Source: Miltoncostaeales bacterium (lineage in GTDB: Bacteria; Actinomycetota; Thermoleophilia; Miltoncostaeales; Miltoncostaeaceae). From it: a DNA stretch of 8,599 nt. The notes under the pieces were generated by a model. That model was given only the letters and a program-made list of their open reading frames with translations. It did not search any database and was not told where the DNA came from. The stretch is from contig JAUROO010000125.1 of NCBI GenBank assembly GCA_030829765.1, positions 1 through 8,599 of the forward strand, written 5' to 3'. A program made the translations under genes and the position numbers. Shown here one piece after another: positions 1 through 6,702 of this stretch (within the stretch, counting starts at the first letter, position 1; each line of letters starts with the position of its first letter).

Positions 1-46
1 ACCACGGATCTACGCCGTCCCGTGGCAACTACGTGCCAACCCCGGA
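1..46. other. short unassigned left edge
   Basis: This stretch lies downstream of the leftward thioesterase gene, and no reading frame here shows recognisable protein. It contains one small inverted repeat, TGGCA (23-27) and TGCCA (34-38), around a 6-base loop. The stem is only 5 bp and there is no T run on either side, so it is too weak to call a terminator with confidence. It may be intergenic, or the edge of a gene that lies mostly outside the window. Confidence 0.3.
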
Positions 47-457
47 TCAGTCCGGCGTGGCCACCGCCCGCAGCCACTCGGGCACGGGCACCGGGCTGCG
101 GTCCCCCCGGTCGATGCACACGTGCACCAGCTCGCCCTCGGCGCAGAGCCCATCACCGCGCAGGAACCGGTGCCGGCTGCGGAACGACGTGGTGCCGATG
201 CCACCCACCGACGTCTCGATGGTGATCATGTCGTCCAGCAGGATGCGCCGGTCGAACCGGCAGCGGCTGTCGACGATGGGGATGCCCACGCCTTCGCTCA
301 GCAGGCGGGTGAACGGCCAGCCCACATCGGCCAGCCACTCGCTGAGGCCGCGGTCCATCCATCGGTACATGGCCGTGAAGTGGATCTGGCTCACATCCAC
401 CTCGGCCATCACGATGCGGCGCGTCTCGCGGCGGATGTGCGGTCGAGCGGGGTCCAC
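47..457 (-). CDS. hot-dog-fold acyl-CoA thioesterase (4HBT/YbgC-like)
   Basis: This predicted cytoplasmic thioesterase of about 136 residues should hydrolyse an acyl-CoA or related thioester; the substrate cannot be read from the sequence. The N-terminal part matches the 4HBT signature: a strand (RRIVMAEVD), then D21, H26, Y31 and D35 in the pattern D-x4-H-x4-Y-x3-D, at the place where family members carry the catalytic Asp. Next come the long hot-dog helix (about 32-55) and the strands IVDSRCRFDRRILLDDMITIE and SFRSRHRF. The length is normal for the family. The frame stays open up to 700, but the sequence upstream of about 463 is unlike a thioesterase. ATG at 409 would delete the first strand, so I chose GTG 457; GTG 463 is the close alternative. 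No Shine-Dalgarno is visible, but a TAGGCT box 7 bases upstream fits a leaderless message. The gene is divergent from the sigma-factor gene. The family call is firm and the exact start is not. Confidence 0.82.
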   Translation of the reverse strand: MDPARPHIRRETRRIVMAEVDVSQIHFTAMYRWMDRGLSEWLADVGWPFTRLLSEGVGIPIVDSRCRFDRRILLDDMITIETSVGGIGTTSFRSRHRFLRGDGLCAEGELVHVCIDRGDRSPVPVPEWLRAVATPD

Positions 458-464
458 GCGCACC

Positions 465-470
465 AGCCTA
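465..470 (-). promoter_or_regulatory. putative leaderless -10 box of the thioesterase gene
   Basis: On the minus strand TAGGCT (470 to 465) fits the TANNNT -10 pattern and is followed by 7 bases and then GTG at 457, so transcription could start at or next to the start codon. No good -35 hexamer is seen at the usual distance. The 9-mer TAGGCTGGT closely matches TACGCTGGT ahead of the glycosyltransferase gene at 4511, which supports a shared promoter style. Confidence 0.4.
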
Positions 471-580
471 CGCGCCCTTTTCCCGCTACGAGCGTGCGCT
501 GGATACCCGGTGCCAGGCACCTGGCCGTCGGCAGGGGGGAGCACGCGGGGCTTCCGGGCGTTGATGCAACAGGTGCTGCC

Positions 581-605
581 GGAACCTCCGGATGCACGAT
601 CCGTT
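581..605 (+). promoter_or_regulatory. putative ECF-sigma promoter (GGAAC-N16-CGTT)
   Basis: GGAAC (581-585) and CGTT (602-605) are separated by exactly 16 bases. This is the classic bipartite pattern of promoters read by many ECF sigma factors. Transcription would begin near 611-613, leaving an untranslated leader of about 48 bases before the ATG at 660. The gene downstream is itself an ECF sigma factor, and self-activation is common in such genes, so autoregulation is the natural reading. A weaker housekeeping-like pair, TTGCAC (604-609) and CAGAAT (627-632) with a 17-base spacer, overlaps it. Only motif and position are seen; recognition by this sigma factor is inference. Confidence 0.5.
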
Positions 606-659
606 GCACGGGGCATGCCACGACTGCAGAATCGTGTGTCCCCCTGACCCTCCCGGGAG

Positions 660-1991
660 ATGAACCCCTCCGACACCGACACCCCGCGACGCCTGGCCAC
701 CCCCGTGGCGGGCGAGGGCGAGCACGAGGCCCGCAGGCGCCTGTGCCTGGCCGCGATGGCCGGGGCTCCGGGCTTGCTCCGGTACGCCGCGCGCTTTGCG
801 CCGTCGCTGGAGGACGCGGAAGACGCCTACCAGCGCGGAATGGAGGTGGCGCTGACCAAGGGGCCCATCGGGCCCCTCGACGACTTCATCGCCTGGCTGC
901 ACGTGGTCATCCGCAACGAGGCCATCACGCTGGCGCGACGCCGGGGACGTGAGGCGCCGGCCGGCGACGAGATCGTGGACGCGGTGGACACCAGCGGAGC
1001 CGCGGCGCGGGAACCATCGGCCGTGGCCGAGTGGCGCGAGCGGTACCCCACGCTGCAGGACGCCATGACATCCCTGAACGAGGCCGAGCGCGTATGCCTG
1101 CTGCTCCGCACCGCCGGGGTCAGCCGCGCCGAGATCGGCTCGCTGACGGGCTACACCGACCGCAAGGTGGAGCGTTCGATCGTCCGGGCCCGAAAGCGCC
1201 TGCACGCATGGCATCTGGACCTGGCCAGCGGCGAGCGATGCGAGGGACTGCGCGACGCCCTCGAGCGCGTGGCCGACGACGAGGCCGACGCCCGTGACCG
1301 CCGCGCGGTGTCGCGGCACGTGCGGCACTGCGGGGCGTGCCGCGCCACCCTGCGCGCGCGGCGCCAGACCAATGCGGGGATCACCACCCTGGTGCCGGTG
1401 GCCCTCGTGGGAGCCGCGGCCGCCGGGCTGGCTGTGCCGGATACCAGCCCCGCCGTGGACATGGTGGAGCGCGGCACCATGCGCCTCACCGTCGCCGTGG
1501 GCCAGGCATGGCAGACCATGCTGGACATCCCCTCCCTGCTGAGCGCCCGCGTGGGCGCGGGGGCGCTGGCCGTCACGGTGGCGGGCGTGGCCGGGGTGCC
1601 GGTGGTGGCCAACTCGGTCACGGGCGACCGCGGCAGCGCGCCCCCTGCGCAGGCCCGGGTGATCACCACTGCGGCGACCACCCCCGGCCCAACGACCGGC
1701 CCCGTGGCCACCACATCCGCTCCGCCCCTGGACGCGGCAAGCGCCGACGCACTCGCGGAACTCGACCGCATCCGGGCGCGCGAGGCGCAAAGGCGGCGTG
1801 CGGCCGCCGAGGCGCGCGCCCGGCGGGAGCGTGCCGAGGAGCGGCAACGCGCCGAGCGTGCACGCCGGGCCCGTGCGCAGGCGTCCGCATCACCCGCCGC
1901 GCCGCAATCCAACCCGGTCGGCAATCCAGCCGCCGATCCCGCCCCCGCCGCCACGCCCGCGGCGCAACCCCAGTTGGAGTTCGGACCATGA
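660..1991 (+). CDS. ECF sigma factor fused to anti-sigma-like zinc finger and membrane segments
   Basis: A 443-residue protein predicted to direct RNA polymerase to specific promoters under membrane control. Region 2 spans about 28-96 (LEDAEDAYQRG, then WLHVVIRNEAITLARRRGRE). Region 4, with its helix-turn-helix, spans about 130-184 (LNEAERVCLLL, then RAEIGSLTGYTDRKVERSIV). A usual ECF sigma factor ends here. This one continues with C194 and H220-x3-C224-x2-C227, the zinc-binding signature of anti-sigma factors, then hydrophobic segments at about 243-259 and 298-317, a Thr/Pro-rich stretch (335-356), an Arg/Glu/Ala-rich probable coiled coil (about 360-406) and a Pro/Ala tail. Actinobacterial ECF groups with zinc-finger and membrane extensions are known, and this fits that type. 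An in-frame stop at 645 limits the start; ATG 660 is the first candidate, although the GGGAG before it abuts the ATG, which is unusual. The stop overlaps the next gene (ATGA). The sigma call is firm, and zinc binding and topology are inferred. Confidence 0.85.
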   Translation: MNPSDTDTPRRLATPVAGEGEHEARRRLCLAAMAGAPGLLRYAARFAPSLEDAEDAYQRGMEVALTKGPIGPLDDFIAWLHVVIRNEAITLARRRGREAPAGDEIVDAVDTSGAAAREPSAVAEWRERYPTLQDAMTSLNEAERVCLLLRTAGVSRAEIGSLTGYTDRKVERSIVRARKRLHAWHLDLASGERCEGLRDALERVADDEADARDRRAVSRHVRHCGACRATLRARRQTNAGITTLVPVALVGAAAAGLAVPDTSPAVDMVERGTMRLTVAVGQAWQTMLDIPSLLSARVGAGALAVTVAGVAGVPVVANSVTGDRGSAPPAQARVITTAATTPGPTTGPVATTSAPPLDAASADALAELDRIRAREAQRRRAAAEARARRERAEERQRAERARRARAQASASPAAPQSNPVGNPAADPAPAATPAAQPQLEFGP

Positions 1992-4453
1992 CCCCCCATC
2001 CCCGCAGGCGCATCCCCCGGGCCCTCGTGCTGATCGCATTGGCATCAGCTGCCGCCGCACCCGTGGCCATCGGCACGGACGGCAATCTGTATCCGCAGGG
2101 CTCCGGTCCGTTCACCACCGGGTCGATGCTCTCGGCCAGCCAGCCGAACCCGTCGGTGCTGCAATTGAACGCCCCGGCCACCACGGCAGCACCCACCGGC
2201 ACCCACTTCTCCATGGGCTGGGGATGCCCGGTGGCCGGGAGCGAGATCGCCTCGGTGCAGTGGAGCGCCCTGCGCTACGCCGCGCCATCCAGCGCAGGAC
2301 TCCAGGTGATCGCCAACGGCCACCCCGTGTGGGCCGAGGGCGATGTGGGCATGCCGCAGTCCCCCGCAGGCGGACGCGGCTACGGGCTGGGGATGCCCGG
2401 CGGCACATGCGACGTGCAGCTGCAGTTGGTGCAGGGTGAGCGGCGCCAGCAACATGCACGGGTGTGGTGGATCGGCGGCACCGGCGCCGTCATCCGCGAC
2501 GTCGCGCCGCCTTCCGCGCAGGTGGTGAGCGCGCCGGCGGGCTGGATCAACCAGTCGCAGCAGTCGGCCGGTATCGCGTGGCAGGCCGCCGACAACTTCG
2601 GAAGCGACGGCATCACCGGCCAGCGCGTGAAGGTGGCCGGGGAGACCCGTTGGGCAGGCGCGCCCGGCCAGGGGCAGCACGGGGTGGACCTGTCCCTCGC
2701 AGGCATCGGCGATGGCGCGCATCAGGTGCGCGTGGAGGTGGACGGCGACGGCACGCCGGGGTCGGCATCGGAGGCCACCATCCGCGTGGATCGCACGGAG
2801 CCCGAGATCGCGGAGCCCGAGGTGGCGTACACGCCCGAGTCCACGCGCGGCACCATCGCCTTCTCGGCCACCGATGCCACCAGTGGCCTCTGGAACGTGA
2901 CGGCGCAGGTGAACGCGTTCCAGTTCGGCACGCCGGCGGGCGCGTGGGTGACCGTCGCGAGTGCCGGGGCCGGGGCGTCGGGCCAACGGATATCGCGGGC
3001 CGTGGGCGGCGGCCTGGCCGACGGGCTGCACGCGTGGAGGGTTACCGCACGCGACCAGGCCGGCAACGTGGTGGAGCAACTGGCGCCCGAGCACATCGTG
3101 GTGGACACACGGCCCCCGCGCATCGACCTGCAGCCCATCCCCTCGCGCTGGACCTCGGTGCTGCCGCTGGACGTGACCCTGAGCGACAACCTCGACCAGA
3201 TGATCGGCCTCGGCGACTTCGAGGTGGAGATCAACACCGCGGGGGACGGCAGCATCCGCGGCGAGTGGATGCCCGTGGCCCAGCAGGCGGTGGCCCCCGG
3301 CCGCGAGGCCATGGAGATACCGCTCGACGGCCTGGCCGATGGCGTGCACGTCGTGCGCCTGCGGCTGCGAAACGGCGGCCCGTTCGCCCAGACGCTGGTG
3401 ACCACCCGCATGGGACTGGTGCGCACGGATCTCACGCCCCCCGACGTGGTGCGCGCCGCCCTGCGGGTGACGGCCGACGGCCGGGTGAAGATGACCTGGT
3501 CGGGCGAGGACGCCCGGTCGGGGGTGGAGCGGGTACGGCTGCAGTGGCTGGATGGCTGGACATGGCGCACCGTTGCGCAGTACCCGGCATCCGACGGCAG
3601 CGGCATCACCACCATCGACCCCGACCTGATCCCGGATCCCGACGCCCGCATGCGCGTGCAGCTGACCGATGCCGCAGGCAATGCGCGCGCCATGGAGATC
3701 GAGGTGCCGCCCCTGCCGCAGCCCGACGCCCCCGCCCGCCCGCCGTCGGCGCCGGGGAGCACCCCCGCAGCGCCCGTCATCGCCACGCCCGCGCAGCAGA
3801 TGGCGGGCGAGGCGCGCGAGGGCACCCTGACGCTGGGGATCCTGCGCGGCACGCCGCGGCGCGTGGAGGGACGCGACTACAACGTGGTCACCCTGGCGGC
3901 CGGCCGGGCCGTCACCGTGACCGGCCGACTGCTGAACCGGAGGGGCCAGGCGCTGCCGGGCTATGTGCTGATCGCCCGCCAGGGGGGGCGTGATCTGGGT
4001 GCGGGCGTCACCGGGCCCGACGGATCGTTCCGCATTCAGGTGATACCGGTGCGCACGGGACCCATCGACGTCGGCGTGCCCGATGGATCCCGCCTGGTTC
4101 CCGTGCCCACCGGCCCCGGGGTGGCGGTGCGCCTGAAGGCCACCGTCACGCTGATGGCATCCAGCACGCAGGCAAGCCCGCGCGGGAAGCCGGTGGTGTT
4201 CCGCGGCAGGATGCGCCCTGCGCCCGGGGCCGAGGGAGGCCGCAAGGCGATCGTGTTGGAGTGGCTGGACCCCTTCCGGAAGGCATGGCGCCCGGTGGTG
4301 AACGCCCGGGCGAAGGCGGATGGATCATTCGCCATCCGCTGGCGCTTCCAGGCCAGCGGCCTCACCGTGCCCTTCCGCGTACGCGTGCCGCGCGAGCGCG
4401 GATGGCTGATCGAGCCGGGGGTGTCGAAGGTGGTGCGCGTGCGGGTGCGCTAG
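1988..4453 (+). CDS. large secreted multi-domain Ig-like protein
   Basis: An 821-residue predicted exported protein of unknown role. The N-terminus is a signal peptide: basic HPRRRIPR, a hydrophobic core (LVLIALASAAAA) and probable cleavage after about residue 24-29. Residues 30-168 form an N-terminal domain with two cysteines (C80, C141) that could form a disulfide. Four Ig-like modules follow, each opened by a D-x-x-P-P-like linker (171, 268, 373, 481). Three carry a D-G-x-H-x-x-R-[VL] strand (242, 345, 451), and modules 2 and 4 carry D-x-A-G-N. A Pro/Ala linker (577-601) leads to a carboxypeptidase-regulatory-like beta domain (about 638-700) and a final beta domain (about 715-821). There is no LPxTG motif, C-terminal membrane helix or catalytic motif. 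The start overlaps the sigma-factor stop and has GGAG 8 bases upstream, so the two are co-translated. It could be a surface adhesin, a sensor partner or a target of the fused sigma factor. Confidence 0.8.
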   Translation: MTPHPRRRIPRALVLIALASAAAAPVAIGTDGNLYPQGSGPFTTGSMLSASQPNPSVLQLNAPATTAAPTGTHFSMGWGCPVAGSEIASVQWSALRYAAPSSAGLQVIANGHPVWAEGDVGMPQSPAGGRGYGLGMPGGTCDVQLQLVQGERRQQHARVWWIGGTGAVIRDVAPPSAQVVSAPAGWINQSQQSAGIAWQAADNFGSDGITGQRVKVAGETRWAGAPGQGQHGVDLSLAGIGDGAHQVRVEVDGDGTPGSASEATIRVDRTEPEIAEPEVAYTPESTRGTIAFSATDATSGLWNVTAQVNAFQFGTPAGAWVTVASAGAGASGQRISRAVGGGLADGLHAWRVTARDQAGNVVEQLAPEHIVVDTRPPRIDLQPIPSRWTSVLPLDVTLSDNLDQMIGLGDFEVEINTAGDGSIRGEWMPVAQQAVAPGREAMEIPLDGLADGVHVVRLRLRNGGPFAQTLVTTRMGLVRTDLTPPDVVRAALRVTADGRVKMTWSGEDARSGVERVRLQWLDGWTWRTVAQYPASDGSGITTIDPDLIPDPDARMRVQLTDAAGNARAMEIEVPPLPQPDAPARPPSAPGSTPAAPVIATPAQQMAGEAREGTLTLGILRGTPRRVEGRDYNVVTLAAGRAVTVTGRLLNRRGQALPGYVLIARQGGRDLGAGVTGPDGSFRIQVIPVRTGPIDVGVPDGSRLVPVPTGPGVAVRLKATVTLMASSTQASPRGKPVVFRGRMRPAPGAEGGRKAIVLEWLDPFRKAWRPVVNARAKADGSFAIRWRFQASGLTVPFRVRVPRERGWLIEPGVSKVVRVRVR
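2498..3706 (+). repeat. array of four diverged Ig-like modules
   Basis: These are protein-level repeats of about 95-110 residues inside the secreted protein. The boundaries are DVAPPSAQ, DRTEPEI, DTRPPRI and DLTPPDV. The recurring strands are GIGDGAHQVRVEV, GLADGLHAWRVTA and GLADGVHVVRLRL; the fourth module keeps only MRVQLTDAAGN. The copies are too diverged at the DNA level to suggest recent duplication. Such arrays are usual in extracellular bacterial adhesins and sugar- or matrix-binding proteins, and nothing here fixes the ligand. Confidence 0.55.
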
Positions 4454-4466
4454 CGGACGCGCCCGA

Positions 4467-4486
4467 CCGCTGGCACCGGGCAGCGG
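4467..4486 (+). terminator. possible GC hairpin between the two blocks
   Basis: CCGCTG (4467-4472) and CAGCGG (4481-4486) form a perfect 6-bp stem with an 8-base loop, starting 14 bases after the stop of the secreted-protein gene. There is no T run after it, so it is not a textbook intrinsic terminator. In very GC-rich actinobacteria such hairpins sometimes mark transcript ends, and its place in the only gap between the rightward genes makes this worth noting. Confidence 0.3.
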
Positions 4487-4496
4487 ATATCCCGGG

Positions 4497-4502
4497 TACG
4501 CT
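4497..4502 (+). promoter_or_regulatory. putative leaderless -10 box of the glycosyltransferase operon
   Basis: TACGCT fits TANNNT and lies 8 bases before ATG 4511, placing the likely transcription start at or just ahead of the start codon. No Shine-Dalgarno lies upstream of that ATG, which agrees with leaderless translation. The extended string TACGCTGGT differs at one base from TAGGCTGGT ahead of the thioesterase. No clear -35 box is visible at 17-18 bases. Confidence 0.42.
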
Positions 4503-4510
4503 GGTTGCCT

Positions 4511-5611
4511 ATGGATGCCGACGTCCTCTTCGATGCCACTCCCCTTGACCGCGACCACGCGGTGCGCGGCATCGGTGCGGCCGTGCGGGGCATGGCCGAG
4601 GGGCTCGCCGCCCAGCCCCCGGAGAGGCGTCCGGCCTTCCTGGTGGCGGGTGACGGCGAGAACGCCCCGCTCACGCCCGAGCGCTACACGGTGCGCTGGC
4701 CCGACTGGCGATCCCCCCGCATTCCCGACCCCTGGCCGCTCGCCACGGTGCGCCGGCGCATCCGCTCGCTCGCGCCGCGGCTGTTCCACGCCACGCAGGC
4801 CGACCTGCTGCCGGATGACGTGCCATCGGTGGTGACGCTGTACGACCTGATTCCCGCGGCCTTCCCCAAGCTGTTCCTGCGCGGCGGAAGCCGGGCAGCG
4901 GAGACGCGCGGCTACCGCCGCTGGATGTCGCGGCTGCCCGATGCCCGCCTGCTGCTGTGCATCTCGCAGGAAACCGCGGACGACGCCGTGGCGCTGGCCG
5001 GGGCCGACCCGGAGCGCGTGCGGGTGATTCCGCTGGCGGCACCGCCCGCGGCCATCCCCGCCGGGGAGGTGCCCGCCGACCCCTACATCCTCATGAGCGG
5101 CGGTCTCGAGCCGCACAAGAACCCGTGGCCGGTCATCAGCGCCCTTGCCCTGCTCCCCGATCCCCTGCGCCTGGTGATGACCGGCCCCTGGGGAGGCCGG
5201 CGCGTGCGCCTGCTGCGCGACTACGCCAACCGCGCCGGGGTGCTCGACCGCATCGACTTGCTGGGGCATGTTCCCGCCTCCCGCCTGGCCGCGCTGCGCC
5301 AGGGCGCCGTGGCCGTGGTGGTGCCCAGCCTGAAGGAGGGCTTCGGACTGCCGGTGCTGGAGGCCATGCAGGCCGGCGTGCCCGTGGTGGCCAGCGACAG
5401 CCCTGCGCTGCGCGAGGTGGGCGGGGATGCCGCGCGCTACGAGGATCCCTTCGAACCCACCGCCTGGGCCGATGCAATCGCCGAGGCCTGGCAGGAGCCC
5501 GAGATCCGCAAGGCGGCGTCCATCGGCGGCCCGTCGCGCGCCATGCAGTTCTCGTGGGATCGCACCACCGAGCTGATCCTGCAGGCATACGACGACGCCC
5601 TGACGGCATGA
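4511..5611 (+). CDS. family 4 glycosyltransferase (GT-B fold), first of three
   Basis: A 366-residue retaining glycosyltransferase of the GT4/RfaG type, expected to move a sugar from a nucleotide donor onto a lipid-linked or growing glycan at the inner face of the membrane. The N-terminal acceptor half contains the glycine-bearing loop RGIGAAVRG (19-27) and LFHATQADLLPDD (91-103), followed by VVTLYDLIP. The donor half contains MSGGLEPHKN (195-204, with the conserved basic K203), LLGHVPASRL and the E-x7-E signature E276-GFGLPVL-E284 that contacts the donor sugar-nucleotide. The length is normal. The start is ATG 4511, giving MDADVLFDATPL, the expected first strand; TTG 4505 would add two residues without support. 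It is the first gene of the glycan block, and its stop overlaps the next start (ATGA). Donor and acceptor are unknown. Confidence 0.88.
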   Translation: MDADVLFDATPLDRDHAVRGIGAAVRGMAEGLAAQPPERRPAFLVAGDGENAPLTPERYTVRWPDWRSPRIPDPWPLATVRRRIRSLAPRLFHATQADLLPDDVPSVVTLYDLIPAAFPKLFLRGGSRAAETRGYRRWMSRLPDARLLLCISQETADDAVALAGADPERVRVIPLAAPPAAIPAGEVPADPYILMSGGLEPHKNPWPVISALALLPDPLRLVMTGPWGGRRVRLLRDYANRAGVLDRIDLLGHVPASRLAALRQGAVAVVVPSLKEGFGLPVLEAMQAGVPVVASDSPALREVGGDAARYEDPFEPTAWADAIAEAWQEPEIRKAASIGGPSRAMQFSWDRTTELILQAYDDALTA

Positions 5612-6702
5612 GGGGTTCGCCCCGCCGCGCGCGCCCACTGGTGATGGTGGACCAGCGCCTGGCCCGCCGGCGCCGCACGGGAATCGCGCGGGTCATCACC
5701 CAGACGCGCGAGGCCATGGCGGCCGACCCGCCCGCCGACATGGACGTGGTGTGGGTGAACGGACCGCGCGGGCTGCCGCGCCGCAACGCGCTGACCAGCC
5801 TTGGCAACCTGTTGCTCGACATGCTGTGGCTGGGAGTGCTGCTGCCCCGCCGGGCACGCAAGCGGGGAGCGGCACTCATCCACGTGCCCATGAACTGGGG
5901 GCCCCTGCGCGGGCGCACGCCCACCACGGTCATGATCCAGGACCTGGCGTTCGAACGCATGCCCGAGGCCTATCCCAGGGGTTTCCGCCTGTGGGCATCG
6001 CTGGTGGGCCGCCGCAGCGCGCGTCGTGCGCGGCTGGTGATGGCCACCACCGAGGCCGGTGCCCGGGACATCGAGGATGTCTACGGCGTGCCGCGCGAGC
6101 GCATCCGCGTGGTGCACCTGGGTACCGCCCCCGACGCCCAGGAGTTCACCCCGCCCCGCGAGCCGTTCATCCTCGCGGTGGGTGAGTTCGAACCCCGCAA
6201 GCGCGTGATCGACCTCATGCGCGGCCACGACCGCTACTTCGCCACTGCACCCACCTACCCGCCCATCTGCCGACTGGTCATCGCCGGCGCCGGTGGAAGC
6301 CAGGAGCAGCAGGCCGCCGAGCGCCGGGGCGTGGGTTGCGACCTGCTGGGCTTCATCGACGATGCGGAGTTGCACGAGCTGTACCGCCGGGCCACCCTCT
6401 TCGTGAGCCTGTCGGCGTACGAGGGATTCGGCCTGCCGATCATCGAGGCCATGGCGCACGGGTGCCCGGTGCTGGTGGCCGACAACTCATCGCAGGCCGA
6501 GGTGGCCGGGCCGGGGGCCTTCCTCGTCCACGATGCGTCGCCGGAGGGCATCGCCGCGCGGCTGGAGGAGGTCCTGGCCGACCGCAACGAACTGGAGCGG
6601 CGCGGCGCGGCTGCACGTGCGCGCGCCGCCGAGCTGTCATGGGCCGCCACGGCCCGGGGAACCACCGACGCCTGGCGTGAGGTGCTGGGGCTTTCCGGTT
6701 GA
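5608..6702 (+). CDS. family 4 glycosyltransferase (GT-B fold), second of three
   Basis: A 364-residue GT4-type glycosyltransferase. After a short basic N-terminus (MRGSPRRARP) comes the first strand LVMVDQRL and then RTGIARV, the usual N-terminal loop. A hydrophobic stretch flanked by arginines (about 63-85, LGNLLLDMLWLGVLLPRR) may help it sit on the membrane. VMIQDLAFE (108-116) matches the conserved strand-loop of the family. The donor domain has ILAVGEFEPRKR (188-199), LLGFIDDAELHELY (246-259) and E272-GFGLPII-E280, the E-x7-E motif. ATG 5608 overlaps the previous stop (ATGA), there is no Shine-Dalgarno, and translation is presumably coupled. The frame is open far upstream, but that part lies inside the preceding gene and looks like shadow sequence. 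Motifs are intact, so it should be active; the sugar specificity cannot be read. Confidence 0.87.
   Translation: MRGSPRRARPLVMVDQRLARRRRTGIARVITQTREAMAADPPADMDVVWVNGPRGLPRRNALTSLGNLLLDMLWLGVLLPRRARKRGAALIHVPMNWGPLRGRTPTTVMIQDLAFERMPEAYPRGFRLWASLVGRRSARRARLVMATTEAGARDIEDVYGVPRERIRVVHLGTAPDAQEFTPPREPFILAVGEFEPRKRVIDLMRGHDRYFATAPTYPPICRLVIAGAGGSQEQQAAERRGVGCDLLGFIDDAELHELYRRATLFVSLSAYEGFGLPIIEAMAHGCPVLVADNSSQAEVAGPGAFLVHDASPEGIAARLEEVLADRNELERRGAAARARAAELSWAATARGTTDAWREVLGLSG

Noticed and set aside
23..38. Inverted repeat TGGCA/TGCCA as a terminator of the thioesterase gene
   Set aside because: The stem is only 5 bp, the flanking bases do not pair and there is no T run, so it could easily be chance.
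410..700. N-terminal extension of the thioesterase frame up to an ATG at 700
   Set aside because: The frame is open, but the added residues are unlike thioesterases and would cross the divergent control region and the first codons of the sigma gene. Only the short part from 457 or 463 is needed to complete the first strand.
122..952. Long rightward open frame across the thioesterase and the sigma gene start
   Set aside because: Its translation is rich in His, Arg, Ala and Gly with no domain motif, as expected of shadow frames in GC-rich DNA, and it conflicts with two genes that have clear family motifs.
1337..1987. Upstream extension of the secreted-protein frame inside the sigma gene
   Set aside because: The signal peptide begins exactly at ATG 1988, which also has a spaced GGAG. 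The upstream translation is Arg/Pro/Gly-rich shadow sequence.
2045..3349. Long leftward open frame opposite the secreted-protein gene
   Set aside because: No recognisable motif and a His/Arg/Gly-rich composition; the opposite strand has a signal peptide and repeated Ig-like modules.
4957..5607. Upstream extension of the second glycosyltransferase frame
   Set aside because: It lies wholly inside the first glycosyltransferase gene and is Arg/Gly/Ala-rich. The family's first strand begins just after ATG 5608.
4325..5638. Long leftward open frame opposite the first glycosyltransferase
   Set aside because: Shadow composition without motifs; the forward strand carries an intact GT4 signature.
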